A stretch of DNA of 64,000 nucleotides from the NCBI RefSeq assembly GCF_015461805.1, contig NZ_JACVZE010000003.1:186001-250000 (forward strand), written 5' to 3'. Made by a program: the position numbers and the translations under genes. Of the stretch, positions 1 to 9,032 are shown one piece after another. The notes beneath the pieces are model-generated. The model saw only the letters and a list, made by a program, of their open reading frames with translations, had not been told where the DNA came from and did no database searches. Each line of letters begins with the position of its first letter. Within the stretch, counting starts at the first letter, position 1. This DNA is from Pseudomonas pisciculturae (GTDB taxonomy: Bacteria > Pseudomonadota > Gammaproteobacteria > Pseudomonadales > Pseudomonadaceae).

Positions 1-1034
1 TCGCCCAATCGATCAAAGACTGGGGTCGCGAACTGGGCTTTCAACAAGTCGGCATCAGCGGCCTGGACCTGGCTGAGCATGAACAGCACCTGCAACGCTG
101 GCTCGACGCGGGCTACCACGGCGAGATGGAGTACATGGGCGCCCACGGCAGCAAACGCTCGCACCCCGACGAGCTGGTGCCCGGCACGCTGCGGGTGGTC
201 TCGCTGCGCATGGACTACCTGCCAGGCGACACCCAAATGGCCCAACTGCTGGCCCAACCGGAAAAAGCCTATATCTCCCGCTACGCCTTGGGCCGCGATT
301 ACCACAAGCTGATCCGCAAGCGCGTACAGCAACTGGCTGACCGCATCCAGACGCAGATTGGCCCGTTCGGCTTTCGCGCCTTTGTCGACAGCGCTCCGGT
401 GCTGGAAAAAGCCATCGCCGAACAAGCGGGCCTGGGCTGGATCGGTAAAAACACCCTGGTACTCAATCGCAAGGCTGGCAGCTATTTCTTCCTCAGCGAG
501 CTGTTTGTCGACTTGCCTTTGCCGGTGGACGAACCCCACAGCACCGAACACTGCGGCCGCTGCACCGCCTGCCTGGACATCTGCCCTACCAATGCGTTTG
601 TCGGCCCCTATGTGCTGGACGCGCGGCGCTGTATTTCCTATTTGACGATCGAGCTCAAGAGCGCGATCCCCGAGGACTTGCGCCCGCTGATCGGCAATCG
701 CGTGTTCGGCTGCGATGACTGTCAGATCGTTTGCCCCTGGAATCGTTTCGCTCGCCCCACCGGCGAAAGCGATTTCAAACCGCGCCACAACCTGGATAAC
801 GCAGAACTGGCCCAATTGTTTATGTGGGACGAGGATAAATTCCTCAGCAGCACCGAAGGCTCACCCCTGCGCCGCGCCGGGTATGAGCGCTGGCTGCGCA
901 ACCTGGCGGTAGGCCTGGGCAATGCGCCGTCGAGCATTCCGGTGCTGGAAGCCTTGAAAGCACGCCGGGATTACCCTTCGGATCTGGTGCGCGAACATGT
1001 GGAATGGGCGCTGAACCAGCACGCCAACCGTTAG
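1..1034 (+). CDS. queG: Epoxyqueuosine reductase QueG (5' end outside window)
   Basis: The frame is open from the first complete codon at position 3, so the start codon lies upstream of the window; about 343 residues are visible. QueG performs the last step of queuosine synthesis, a cobalamin- and iron-sulfur-dependent reduction of epoxyqueuosine at tRNA position 34. The visible part carries the family signature of two [4Fe-4S] clusters: a ferredoxin-like CxxCxxCxxxCP motif (EHCGRCTACLDICP) near bases 547-591 and a second GCDDCQIVCPW cluster near 709-739. The stop codon overlaps the 3' end of the convergent channel gene by 4 bases. Start at the next ATG (126) would remove conserved N-terminal sequence, so the gene is treated as partial. 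Confidence 0.95.
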   Translation, partial: AQSIKDWGRELGFQQVGISGLDLAEHEQHLQRWLDAGYHGEMEYMGAHGSKRSHPDELVPGTLRVVSLRMDYLPGDTQMAQLLAQPEKAYISRYALGRDYHKLIRKRVQQLADRIQTQIGPFGFRAFVDSAPVLEKAIAEQAGLGWIGKNTLVLNRKAGSYFFLSELFVDLPLPVDEPHSTEHCGRCTACLDICPTNAFVGPYVLDARRCISYLTIELKSAIPEDLRPLIGNRVFGCDDCQIVCPWNRFARPTGESDFKPRHNLDNAELAQLFMWDEDKFLSSTEGSPLRRAGYERWLRNLAVGLGNAPSSIPVLEALKARRDYPSDLVREHVEWALNQHANR

Positions 1035-1645
1035 TGCACGTCGTCGTTGTAGACGAACTTGGGCATTTCCCAGTGAAAACGGATTGCCAACAGCCGCAAG
1101 AGAAAGCCGCTGAAGAGCGTCAGCAAGATCGCTTGCTCGCTTGGTAGCTCCAGGTAAAGGCAGAGCAAATAGAACCAGGCCGCCAGGAACGACACGCTGG
1201 CATACAGCTCACGGCGGAAGATCAGCGGGATATCGTTGCAGAAAATGTCCCGCAGGATGCCGCCGAACACGCCAGTGATCACGCCGCTGACCGACGCCAC
1301 CAGCATGCCGTGCCCCATCTCCAGCGCCGTCATGCAGCCGATCAGGGTGAAGGCCACCAGACCCACGGCGTCCAGCGCCAGAAACAGGGAACGCAGACGG
1401 CGCATCAGCGGCGCGATGAAGATCGTCAGCAGCGCTGCGACCGAGGTCAGCACCAGGTATTCCGGGTGTTTGACCCAGGTGAGCGGGTAATGGCCCAACA
1501 GAACATCGCGCACCGAACCACCGCCCAACGCCGTCACACACGCGATCAGCACCACGCCAAACCAGTCCATACCACGCCGCCCGGCGGACAACGCGCCGGT
1601 CATGGCTTCGGCGGTGATGGCGATGAGGTAGAGCATCAACAGCAT
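1031..1645 (-). CDS. TRIC-type cation channel family protein (UPF0126, YadS/YicG-like)
   Basis: The 204-residue product is almost entirely hydrophobic and consists of two similar three-helix halves, each with a glycine-rich GGxxRD motif (GGGSVRDVLLG and GGILRDIF), which is the signature of the bacterial trimeric intracellular cation channel family. It should be an inner-membrane monovalent cation channel; the physiological role in Pseudomonas is not known. The family's usual length is about 200-210 residues, so the gene is complete. Its 3' end overlaps queG tail-to-tail by 4 bases. Confidence 0.88.
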   Translation of the reverse strand: MLLMLYLIAITAEAMTGALSAGRRGMDWFGVVLIACVTALGGGSVRDVLLGHYPLTWVKHPEYLVLTSVAALLTIFIAPLMRRLRSLFLALDAVGLVAFTLIGCMTALEMGHGMLVASVSGVITGVFGGILRDIFCNDIPLIFRRELYASVSFLAAWFYLLCLYLELPSEQAILLTLFSGFLLRLLAIRFHWEMPKFVYNDDVH

Positions 1646-1732
1646 GATGGCGATCCTTGCTAAGAGGCCGGCAGTCTAATCATTTGCTGAGGGCACCAAA
1701 AGGGGGCGCCAGGCGAAAGACCGCGTCGCCTG

Positions 1733-1817
1733 CATCGCGGGCAAGCCCGCTCCCACAGTTGATCGAGTTCCAACTTTGGAATGCAGTCAACTGTGGGAGC
1801 TGGCTTGCCTGCGATAG
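1733..1817. repeat. REP doublet (REPIN), hybrid arms
   Basis: Two inverted REP copies frame a short spacer between the channel gene and orn. The left arm is of the GGGAGCGGGCTTGCCCGCG type (seen here as its complement) and the right arm of the GGGAGCTGGCTTGCCTGCG type, so the pair mixes two sequence variants. There is no coding potential. Confidence 0.85.
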
Positions 1818-1839
1818 CGCCAGGTCAGGCGCCACACAT

Positions 1840-2382
1840 TCAGGCCTTGATGAAGTGCTTACGGTAATGCTGCAACTCAGCAATCGACTCACGAATATCA
1901 TCCAGCGCCAAATGCGTGCTGCCTTTATGAAAGCTGTCTTTAACTTCCGGCGCCCAACGCGCAGCCAGCTCCTTGAGCGTGGACACATCCAGGTTGCGGT
2001 AGTGGAAGTAGCTTTCCAGCCCCTTCATGTGGGTGTACAGAAAGCGGCGGTCCTGGCAGATGCTGTTACCGCAGATCGGCGACTTGCCCTTCGGCACCCA
2101 CTTTTCCAAAAAGGCGATGGTTTCGGCTTCGGCCTCGGCCATGCTGATACGGCTGTCGCGCACACGCTGGGTCAGGCCGGAGTTGCCGTGGGTGCGGGTG
2201 TTCCACTCGTCCATGGTGGCGAGTACAGCGTCGCTGTGGTGGATAGCGATCACCGGGCCTTCGGCCAAGGTGTTGAGGTTGCTGTCGGTGACAATGGTGG
2301 CCATCTCGATGATGACGTCGGTGTCAGGGTTCAGACCGGTCATTTCCAGATCGATCCAAATCAGGTTCTGTGGGTTTTGCAT
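1840..2382 (-). CDS. orn: Oligoribonuclease (DEDDh 3'-5' exonuclease)
   Basis: The 180-residue product has the full DEDDh exonuclease set: D11 and E13 in WIDLEMTG, D111, H157 and D162 ([11 protein letters not shown]). Oligoribonuclease degrades 2-5 nt RNA to mononucleotides and in Pseudomonas also cleaves pGpG, the second product of c-di-GMP breakdown, so it ends c-di-GMP signalling. Length and motifs match the family exactly. It is divergent from rsgA, the arrangement I recall from other pseudomonads, with about 110 bases between the two start codons. Confidence 0.97.
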   Translation of the reverse strand: MQNPQNLIWIDLEMTGLNPDTDVIIEMATIVTDSNLNTLAEGPVIAIHHSDAVLATMDEWNTRTHGNSGLTQRVRDSRISMAEAEAETIAFLEKWVPKGKSPICGNSICQDRRFLYTHMKGLESYFHYRNLDVSTLKELAARWAPEVKDSFHKGSTHLALDDIRESIAELQHYRKHFIKA

Positions 2383-2491
2383 GGCTTGATTCTCTTGGCA
2401 CCTGGGCGTAGCCGCGCAGTTTAGCAGGCAGCGGCATGCTAGACTCGCGACCGTTTTACCTATTCCCTTGCATTATCGACACGGAACACCA

Positions 2492-3523
2492 ATGGCCAAA
2501 CGCCAGCTCAATCGTCGCCAAAACTGGCGCATCGAAAAGATTCAGGGTGAACGCGCCGCTCGCGCCGCCAAACGTGAATCCTCCGCCGTGGAAGCGCTTG
2601 AGGGCGGCGACCTGGGCCCCGAACAAACGGGCCTGGTGATCGCGCACTTCGGTGTGCAGGTCGAAGTCGAAGCGCTGGAAGGCGAACTCGCAGGCCAAGT
2701 GTTCCGTTGCCACTTGCGCGCCAACCTGCCCGCGCTGGTCACCGGCGACAAGGTCGTGTGGCGTGCTGGCAACCAGGGCATCGGCGTGATCGTCGCCCAG
2801 TTGCCGCGCACCACCGAACTGCGCCGCCCCGACAGCCGTGGCCAGCTCAAGCCCGTAGCAGCCAACGTCGACATGATCGTGATCGTGTTCGCGCCGCTGC
2901 CCGAGCCCCATGCCAACCTGATCGACCGCTACCTGGTAGCTGCCGAACACGCTGGCATTCGCCCGCTGTTGCTGCTGAACAAATTCGACTTGATCGATGA
3001 GCAGAACGCTCCGGCGCTGAATGCGTTGCTGGCGGTGTATCGCACCCTGGGTTACCCGGTGCTGGAGGTTTCGGCGCATCACGGCAATGGGATGGAACAA
3101 CTGCAACAGCAGCTGGACGGGCGCATCAGCGTGTTTGTCGGCCAGTCCGGCGTGGGCAAGTCCTCGCTGGTCAACAGCCTGCTGCCGGAAGTCGAAACGC
3201 GTGTGGGCCCGCTGTCGGAACTGTCCGGCCAGGGCACTCACACCACCACCACCGCGCGGTTGTTTCACTTCCCCGGCGGCGGTGAGTTGATCGACTCCCC
3301 AGGTATTCGTGAGTTCGGCCTCGGCCACGTCAGCCGCAGCGACGTGGAAGCGGGCTTTATCGAGTTCAACGACCTGATCGGCACCTGCCGCTTCCGCGAC
3401 TGCAAGCACGACCGCGAACCGGGCTGTGCGTTGCTCAAGGCGCTGGAAGATGGGCGCGTGCAGCAGCAGCGGATGAATAGCTATCGGTCGATTATTGCGA
3501 GTTTGCCCGAAAGCAGTTACTAA
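2492..3523 (+). CDS. rsgA: Small ribosomal subunit biogenesis GTPase RsgA
   Basis: This circularly permuted GTPase assists late 30S maturation. The G motifs occur in the permuted order: NKFD (G4, residues 163-166), GQSGVGKS (P-loop, 217-224), DSPGIREFG (G3, from 268), after an N-terminal OB-fold and before a C-terminal zinc-finger with Cys/His ligands ([14 protein letters not shown]). The ATG at 2492 gives 343 residues and the usual [13 protein letters not shown]-terminus; an in-frame TTG at 2468 would add eight residues with no family support. A strong palindromic terminator follows. Confidence 0.96.
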   Translation: MAKRQLNRRQNWRIEKIQGERAARAAKRESSAVEALEGGDLGPEQTGLVIAHFGVQVEVEALEGELAGQVFRCHLRANLPALVTGDKVVWRAGNQGIGVIVAQLPRTTELRRPDSRGQLKPVAANVDMIVIVFAPLPEPHANLIDRYLVAAEHAGIRPLLLLNKFDLIDEQNAPALNALLAVYRTLGYPVLEVSAHHGNGMEQLQQQLDGRISVFVGQSGVGKSSLVNSLLPEVETRVGPLSELSGQGTHTTTTARLFHFPGGGELIDSPGIREFGLGHVSRSDVEAGFIEFNDLIGTCRFRDCKHDREPGCALLKALEDGRVQQQRMNSYRSIIASLPESSY

Positions 3524-3530
3524 GCCGTAC

Positions 3531-3567
3531 ATACAACAAGGCCGCGATCATCGCGGCCTTGTTGTAT
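3531..3567. terminator. Bidirectional terminator between rsgA and motB
   Basis: A perfect 18-bp inverted repeat with a single central base (ATACAACAAGGCCGCGAT and its complement) lies in the 48-base gap between the convergent genes rsgA and motB. The GC-rich core (AAGGCCGCGAT) with an A-rich entry and TTGTTGTAT exit on both strands fits a two-way intrinsic terminator. Confidence 0.8.
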
Positions 3568-3571
3568 GCGC

Positions 3572-4588
3572 TTAGGAGCCTGACTTAGGCACCGTAGGAT
3601 CCTTCACCCCACCATCATCAAACAGGTTCAGCTTCTGGCGCAGCTCATGGGCCGGCAGCGGCTCCTGACTCGGCGGCAGTGCGTTCGGGTCAACCGGAGC
3701 CGCACCTGGCGCGGTTGCACCTGGAGCCGGGGCCGGTGGCGGCTGATCACCCTCAATCGCGCGTTGGGCCTTTTTGGTCAGCACCACGATGTCGATCCGG
3801 CGGTTGATCGGGTTGTACGGGTCTTCATGATCAAACAGCTGCGACGACGCAAACCCCACCACCCGTGCCACTTGCGGGTCCGGATAGCTGCCGGCCACCA
3901 GCGCACGGCGTGCGGCGTTGGCGCGGTTGGCCGAGAGCTCCCAGTTGCCGAAGTCGCCCTGGCCGGCATAAGGCTTGGCGTCGGTATGACCACTGATGCT
4001 GATCTTGTTCGGCACCGCCTTGATGGTGTCGGCCATGGCCAGCAGGATGTCTTCAAAGTACGGCTTCAACCGCGCACTGCCAGAGTCGAACATCGGCCGG
4101 TTAGCGGCGTCGGTGATCTGGATGCGCAAACCTTCAGGCGTGATTTCAAACGAAATCTGATCCTTGAATTTCAGCAGCTGCGGGTTTTCGTCGACCTTGG
4201 TCTGCAATTCCTGCAGCAGCAATTCCAGGCGTTCCTGCTCGACCTGTTCAGCCATGCTTTCGACGGTTTCGCGCTCGATCGGAATGTTTTCCTGGGGCGA
4301 CTCAGTCTTGACCTCGGGGTTGATGGTGCGCTCAGGCGCCAATTGCGGCGAGCCGCCCAGGTCGATCACGAAGGGCGTGCCGCTTTCCGAGAACCCAATC
4401 GGGTCTTTAAAATAACCGGCAATGGCGATCTTTTGTTCCGGCGTGGCGGTGGACATCAGCCACAGCACCAGGAAGAACGCCATCATCGCCGTCGCAAAGT
4501 CGGCGAAGGCGATTTTCCAGGCGCCACCATGGTGCCCCGCAGCGAAGCGCTTGACGCGCTTGATGATTATCGGCTGGTTGTTTTCCAT
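3572..4588 (-). CDS. motB: Flagellar motor stator protein MotB
   Basis: MotB anchors the proton-driven stator to peptidoglycan. The 338-residue protein has one N-terminal membrane segment (about residues 26-45) containing the proton-binding Asp30 in FADFATAMMAFFLVLW, a plug/linker region rich in Glu and Gln, and a C-terminal OmpA-like peptidoglycan-binding domain with ISGHTDAKPY and the NANAARRAL-like helix (about residues 150-275). The last 60 residues are a Pro/Ala-rich tail. It starts 3 bases after the motA stop, so the two are cotranscribed. Confidence 0.96.
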   Translation of the reverse strand: MENNQPIIIKRVKRFAAGHHGGAWKIAFADFATAMMAFFLVLWLMSTATPEQKIAIAGYFKDPIGFSESGTPFVIDLGGSPQLAPERTINPEVKTESPQENIPIERETVESMAEQVEQERLELLLQELQTKVDENPQLLKFKDQISFEITPEGLRIQITDAANRPMFDSGSARLKPYFEDILLAMADTIKAVPNKISISGHTDAKPYAGQGDFGNWELSANRANAARRALVAGSYPDPQVARVVGFASSQLFDHEDPYNPINRRIDIVVLTKKAQRAIEGDQPPPAPAPGATAPGAAPVDPNALPPSQEPLPAHELRQKLNLFDDGGVKDPTVPKSGS

Positions 4589-4591
4589 GGC

Positions 4592-5443
4592 TTAGCGACC
4601 GCGAACCGCTTGTTCCAACTCGGCGAAGCTAGGGCGATGTTTCGGGTACAGCACTTTACGACCGAACTCCACCGCCAGCGATGGCGGCATACCGGAAGCG
4701 GAGGCTACCAGGCTGGCCTTGATCGACTCGTAGAGGTTGATTTCTTCCTTGGCGTCATGGGCCAGGGAGGTCGCCAGCGGGCCAAAGAAGCCGTAGGCCG
4801 CGAGAATACCGAAGAAGGTACCTACCAGCGCCGCACCGACGTGCATGCCGATCGCCGCCTGGTCGCCTTCGCCCAGGGAGGCCATGGTCACCACGATACC
4901 CAGTACCGCCGCAACGATACCGAAGCCGGGCATGCCGTCGGCGATACCGGTCACCGCGTGGGAAGGGTGTTCCAGTTCTTCCTTGAGGCTGAACAGTTCC
5001 ATGTCAAACAGGCCTTCCAGCTCATGGGGAGCCATGTTGCCGGAGGACATGATGCGCAGGTAGTCACAGATGTAGGCGGTCATGCGCTCATCTTTGAGCA
5101 CAGCCGGGTATTTGGCGAAAATCGGGCTGGCAGCCGCGTCTTCGATGTCGGCCTCGATGGCCATCATGCCTTCGCGGCGGCTCTTGTTGAGGATCTCGTA
5201 GACCAGGCCCAACACCTCCAGATAGAAGGTATGAGTGAAACGCGAGCCAAACATGGCCAGGGATTTCTTGACCACGTGCATGGTCATGTAGCCGGGGTTT
5301 GCCTGCAGGAACGCACCCAGTGCAGCACCGCCGATAATCAACACTTCGAAGGGCTGGATCAACGCAGCGATTTTACCGTGGGACAGGACGTACCCGCCGA
5401 GCACGCTTGCGAAGACGACGATGATGCCGATAATTTTAGCCAT
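4592..5443 (-). CDS. motA: Flagellar motor stator protein MotA
   Basis: This 283-residue protein has two pairs of membrane segments (near 4-20 and 33-48, then near 170-190 and 203-220) separated by a large cytoplasmic loop rich in charged residues, as in MotA stators. The segment PGFGIVAAVLGIVVTMASLGEG is the typical third-helix region with the conserved Pro. It forms the proton channel with MotB, which begins 3 bases downstream. A FliA-like promoter element lies about 70 bases upstream, consistent with late flagellar expression. Confidence 0.96.
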   Translation of the reverse strand: MAKIIGIIVVFASVLGGYVLSHGKIAALIQPFEVLIIGGAALGAFLQANPGYMTMHVVKKSLAMFGSRFTHTFYLEVLGLVYEILNKSRREGMMAIEADIEDAAASPIFAKYPAVLKDERMTAYICDYLRIMSSGNMAPHELEGLFDMELFSLKEELEHPSHAVTGIADGMPGFGIVAAVLGIVVTMASLGEGDQAAIGMHVGAALVGTFFGILAAYGFFGPLATSLAHDAKEEINLYESIKASLVASASGMPPSLAVEFGRKVLYPKHRPSFAELEQAVRGR

Positions 5444-5511
5444 AGGAGATGAGTACTTGCGCCGTCGGGTTCATGGACATATTTGGGTGAACAGGAAAAC
5501 TCTTGTTCTAC

Positions 5512-5538
5512 TTATCGGCAAAACTGCGCCAGACTATA
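5512..5538 (-). promoter_or_regulatory. FliA (sigma-28)-like promoter for motAB
   Basis: On the minus strand the octamer GCCGATAA (5519-5512) matches the sigma-28 -10 consensus exactly. It is preceded by a 15-base spacer and TATA (5538-5535), three of four matches to the TAAA -35 core. The predicted start gives a leader of roughly 60 nt before motA. Confidence 0.65.
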
Positions 5539-5610
5539 GCCCGTTAAGGCGAAAAGCCAGTTCGGCCCGCTCCGGGCGTGTTGACCGCAAGTGATGATCG
5601 CGCCCCAATC

Positions 5611-7146
5611 ATGGCTAATGAAACGACAGTCCCAACTGCAAGACCCACTTCTCTAGCCGCTTGGATCAAGCGCCTGGACGATGTGCTGCTGCCCGTCCCC
5701 CAGGCCAGCCATGACCGTGTGTGCAAAGCCATTCGCGATAGCCGCAGTTCATTGCGAGATATTGCCGAGCTGATGCAAAGCAGCCCGGCGCTGGTGCTCA
5801 GCGTGATGCGCGAGGCCAACAGCCACACCCATGGCAGCCTGGCGGAACCCGCTGAAAACCTCGAAGTGGCGCTCAACCGCCTGGGCCTCAAGCGCGCCGA
5901 AGAGTTGCTGGCACGCCTGCCTTCGGTGCCTGCCCATGAGATTCCCGTGGCGTTGCGCCAACTGTTGTTGGTGAGCCAGCACGCCTCCCAGCAAGCCAAC
6001 GGTTTGTTCGGCAGCCGCCTGGCGCGGTTGTGGCAAGACATTCACTGGGGCAGTCTGCTGTTTCTGTCGCCGATGTGGCCGATGGCGGTGGCCTACCCCA
6101 AGTTGCTCGAAGAATGGGAGCTGCGGGTTATCCACAAGGGCGAGTCAGCTCGCCAGGTCGAGCAGCAATTATTCGGCGTACGCCTGCTGGACCTGTGCCT
6201 TGGCCTGACCGAGGCTTGGCACCTGCCGATCTGGGTATCCCAGGGCTACAACCTGCTGCTGGGCGAGCAGCGCTTGCTGGTCAAGGCGCTGCACATCGCC
6301 CGCGAGGACGACCCGCTGCGTCACCAGCAACTATTGGACGCCGACCCCAACCTGCGCCGCTGGCTGAACCAGCCGGCCAACACCGTGCTACTGGCCAACG
6401 GCCTGGCGATGTCGGCACAGGAATCCTGGACCTGCCCGCACACCCAGCGCTGGCAGTACCTCACCGCGCTTTACCTGCAACAGCCTTTGGCCGAGGTGCA
6501 GCAACTGGTTCACCAGCAGGCTGCCACCAGCGCGCGCACTACGTTGATGCCCGACCTCTGGCACCCGGCGCTGTCGCTGATCTGGCCGTGGCACGTGCAA
6601 AAAATCCATCGCGGCCTGCTGCCGGCGCCACCACCCACCGCCGAGGCCCTGGCCATCTGGCGCAAGCGCTGTACCGAACTGCTGGTGGAGCCAAGCCGCT
6701 TCGCCAACGCGATGCACCTGACCACCTGCGCCAAGGAAGCCCTGACGGCCAGCGGCATGCAGCGAGTCATGCTGCTAATGACCGACCGTGCCCAAAGCAC
6801 CCTACGCGTGCATCAGGTTGATGGTTTGCCCAAGGACGCTGCCAACCTGAGCCTGGACGTGGTCAACAGCACACTGCTGCAACGCCTGCTGGAAAAATCC
6901 GCCCAGGTGCGCCTCAACCCAGACAACCACGCCCAGTTCTCGGCGCTGCTGCCACCGATCCTGCGTCGCCTGTTCGCTGGCGAACACCTGCTGCTGCGCT
7001 CCCTGAGCTGCAACGGCAAAGTGGTGATGCTGATGGTGGCCGACCAGGGCGGCGGGCCGTTCTCGGAAACCACCGTGCAAGCCTTCGGCAAAACCGCCCA
7101 ATGCATCGAGAAAGCCCTGCACTGCTTTACCAACCGCAGCGCCTGA
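5611..7146 (+). CDS. HDOD domain-containing protein
   Basis: The 511-residue product has an N-terminal HDOD domain (about residues 10-210; LRDIAELMQSSPALVLSVMR is the usual first helix pair, followed by a GL-K-RAEELL stretch) and a C-terminal region of about 150 residues that resembles a degenerate GAF-type sensor. HDOD proteins are signalling outputs without HD phosphohydrolase residues; the role of this one is unknown. The ATG at 5611 gives MANETTVPT; an in-frame GTG at 5578 would add 11 residues. I recall a homologue at the same place (PA4955) beside motA and rhdA. Confidence 0.85.
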   Translation: MANETTVPTARPTSLAAWIKRLDDVLLPVPQASHDRVCKAIRDSRSSLRDIAELMQSSPALVLSVMREANSHTHGSLAEPAENLEVALNRLGLKRAEELLARLPSVPAHEIPVALRQLLLVSQHASQQANGLFGSRLARLWQDIHWGSLLFLSPMWPMAVAYPKLLEEWELRVIHKGESARQVEQQLFGVRLLDLCLGLTEAWHLPIWVSQGYNLLLGEQRLLVKALHIAREDDPLRHQQLLDADPNLRRWLNQPANTVLLANGLAMSAQESWTCPHTQRWQYLTALYLQQPLAEVQQLVHQQAATSARTTLMPDLWHPALSLIWPWHVQKIHRGLLPAPPPTAEALAIWRKRCTELLVEPSRFANAMHLTTCAKEALTASGMQRVMLLMTDRAQSTLRVHQVDGLPKDAANLSLDVVNSTLLQRLLEKSAQVRLNPDNHAQFSALLPPILRRLFAGEHLLLRSLSCNGKVVMLMVADQGGGPFSETTVQAFGKTAQCIEKALHCFTNRSA

Positions 7147-7203
7147 TGCTTGCGCTACAATCGCGATCCTTTATCACCAACATTTGTGCCCAGGAGACCT
7201 CAC

Positions 7204-8019
7204 ATGCCTGACTTCTCTGGCTTGCCGCTGGTGATCGAATCCAGCGACCTGCTTGGTCAACTGGATGCCGAACACCTGATTGTGGTGGACCTCACCAGTG
7301 CCGCCCGCTACGCCGAAGGGCATATCCCCGGCGCGCATTTCGTTGACCCCAAACGCACCCAACTGGGCCAGCCACCGGCACCGGGCCTGCTGCCCCACAA
7401 AGCCGACCTGGAAAAACTCTTCGGCGAACTGGGCCACACCCCCGACGCCACCTACGTGGTCTATGACGACGAAGGCGGCGGCTGGGCTGGGCGCTTCATC
7501 TGGATGCTCGATGTGATCGGCCACCAGAAATACCACTACCTCGACGGCGGCTTGCTGGCGTGGCTTGAAGGCCGGCACCAGGTCTCCACCGAGGTACCCG
7601 CCCCCGTCGGCGGCCCGGTCAGCCTCACCCTGCACGACGGCCCCACGGCGACGCGCGAATACCTGCAAAGCCGCCTCGGCGCGGCCGACCTGGGTATCTG
7701 GGACGCACGCGGCCCACTGGAATATTCCGGCGAGAAAGTGCTCGCCGCCAAAGGCGGGCACATCCCCGGTGCCGTGAACTTCGAATGGACCGCCGGCATG
7801 GACAAGGCGCGCAACCTGCGCATTCGCCGCGACATGCCGCAGATCCTCGAAGACCTCGGGCTGACCCGCGACAAAGAAATCATCACCCACTGCCAGACTC
7901 ACCACCGCTCTGGCTTCACCTATCTGGTGGCCAAGGCGCTCGGTTATCCGCGAGTCAAAGGTTATGCCGGTTCCTGGGGCGAATGGGGCAACCACCCCGA
8001 CACCCCCGTTGAGATTTAA
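7204..8019 (+). CDS. rhdA: Thiosulfate sulfurtransferase (rhodanese) RhdA
   Basis: Two rhodanese domains are present (about residues 10-130 and 148-268). The C-terminal domain carries the catalytic loop CQTHHRS with Cys230, the same position and sequence as Azotobacter vinelandii RhdA, so this is the thiosulfate:cyanide sulfurtransferase rather than a mercaptopyruvate enzyme. The ATG at 7204 follows AGGAGA at 8-12 bases and gives 271 residues. It is followed after 15 bases by psd, so the pair is probably cotranscribed. Confidence 0.95.
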   Translation: MPDFSGLPLVIESSDLLGQLDAEHLIVVDLTSAARYAEGHIPGAHFVDPKRTQLGQPPAPGLLPHKADLEKLFGELGHTPDATYVVYDDEGGGWAGRFIWMLDVIGHQKYHYLDGGLLAWLEGRHQVSTEVPAPVGGPVSLTLHDGPTATREYLQSRLGAADLGIWDARGPLEYSGEKVLAAKGGHIPGAVNFEWTAGMDKARNLRIRRDMPQILEDLGLTRDKEIITHCQTHHRSGFTYLVAKALGYPRVKGYAGSWGEWGNHPDTPVEI

Positions 8020-8034
8020 GGTTTAAGGACAGTT

Positions 8035-8895
8035 ATGAAAAAGCAGTTGTTTATCCTCAGCCAATACTTGCTGCCGCACCACTTGCTGTCGCGCCTGGCC
8101 GGCTGCATTGCCGAATGCCGCGTGCGCTGGTTCAAGAATGCGTTCACCAGCTGGTTCGCCAAGCGCTATCAAGTGGACATGTCCCAGGCCCTGGTAGAAG
8201 ACGTGACCGCTTACGAGCACTTCAACGCGTTCTTCACCCGCGCCCTGAAAGACGGCGCCCGCCCGCTGGACCAAACCCCAGGCGCGGTGCTGAGCCCGGC
8301 CGATGGCGCGATCAGCCAACTGGGCCCGATTGAGCATGGTCGTGTGTTCCAGGCCAAGGGCCACAGCTTCAGCGTGCTGGAACTACTGGGTGGCGACTCC
8401 GCCGTGGCAGCGCCGTTCATGGGCGGTGACTTTGCGACGGTCTACCTTTCACCGAAGGACTACCACCGTGTGCACATGCCGCTGGCCGGCACCCTGCGCG
8501 AGATGATCTACATTCCAGGGCGCATCTTCTCGGTGAACCAGACCACCGCCGAAAACGTGCCGGAGTTGTTTGCGCGTAACGAGCGCGTTGCCTGCATTTT
8601 CGACACCGAACGCGGCCCGATGGCGGTGGTATTGGTGGGCGCAATGATCGTGGCGTCGATTGAAACCGTGTGGGCTGGCTTGGTCACGCCGCCCAAGCGC
8701 GAGCTGAAAACCTTCCGTTATGACGAAGCTGCGCGCGCGCCGATTCATTTGGAGAAGGGTGCCGAGCTGGGTCGCTTCAAATTGGGTTCGACCGCGATTG
8801 TGCTGTTTGGGCCGGATCAGGTTAAGTGGGCTGAAGAGTTGGCTGCGGGCACTTCGGTGCAGATGGGCCAGGGCATGGCTGCACCTAAAGCCTGA
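8035..8895 (+). CDS. psd: Phosphatidylserine decarboxylase proenzyme
   Basis: Psd makes phosphatidylethanolamine at the inner membrane. The 286-residue proenzyme contains the self-cleavage motif LGST at residues 250-253; cleavage between Gly251 and Ser252 would create the pyruvoyl group on the small alpha chain. The conserved SPADG (88-92) and HRVHMP (144-149) segments supply the charge-relay Asp and His. An AAGGA ribosome binding site lies 6 bases before the ATG. A REP pair follows. Confidence 0.97.
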   Translation: MKKQLFILSQYLLPHHLLSRLAGCIAECRVRWFKNAFTSWFAKRYQVDMSQALVEDVTAYEHFNAFFTRALKDGARPLDQTPGAVLSPADGAISQLGPIEHGRVFQAKGHSFSVLELLGGDSAVAAPFMGGDFATVYLSPKDYHRVHMPLAGTLREMIYIPGRIFSVNQTTAENVPELFARNERVACIFDTERGPMAVVLVGAMIVASIETVWAGLVTPPKRELKTFRYDEAARAPIHLEKGAELGRFKLGSTAIVLFGPDQVKWAEELAAGTSVQMGQGMAAPKA

Positions 8896-8926
8896 CCCCA
8901 AACAGAGTTGAAGCTGGAACCCTATC

Positions 8927-9003
8927 AATGTGGGAGCTGGCTTGCCTGCGATGACGGTGGTGAATCCAACACCGCTATCGCAGGCAAGCCAGCTCCCACA
9001 TTT
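8927..9003. repeat. REP doublet (REPIN), GCTGGCTTGCCTGCG type
   Basis: Two inverted copies of the arm GGGAGCTGGCTTGCCTGCG face each other across about 25 bases between psd and serB, which are convergent. Both arms are the same variant. Confidence 0.88.
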
Positions 9004-9032
9004 TTGATCCCATTCCTACAGGGGAAAGAGAG

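Noticed and set aside
3647..5452. 601-codon open frame antisense to motB and motA
   Set aside because: It spans two complete genes and their junction, and has no domain content.
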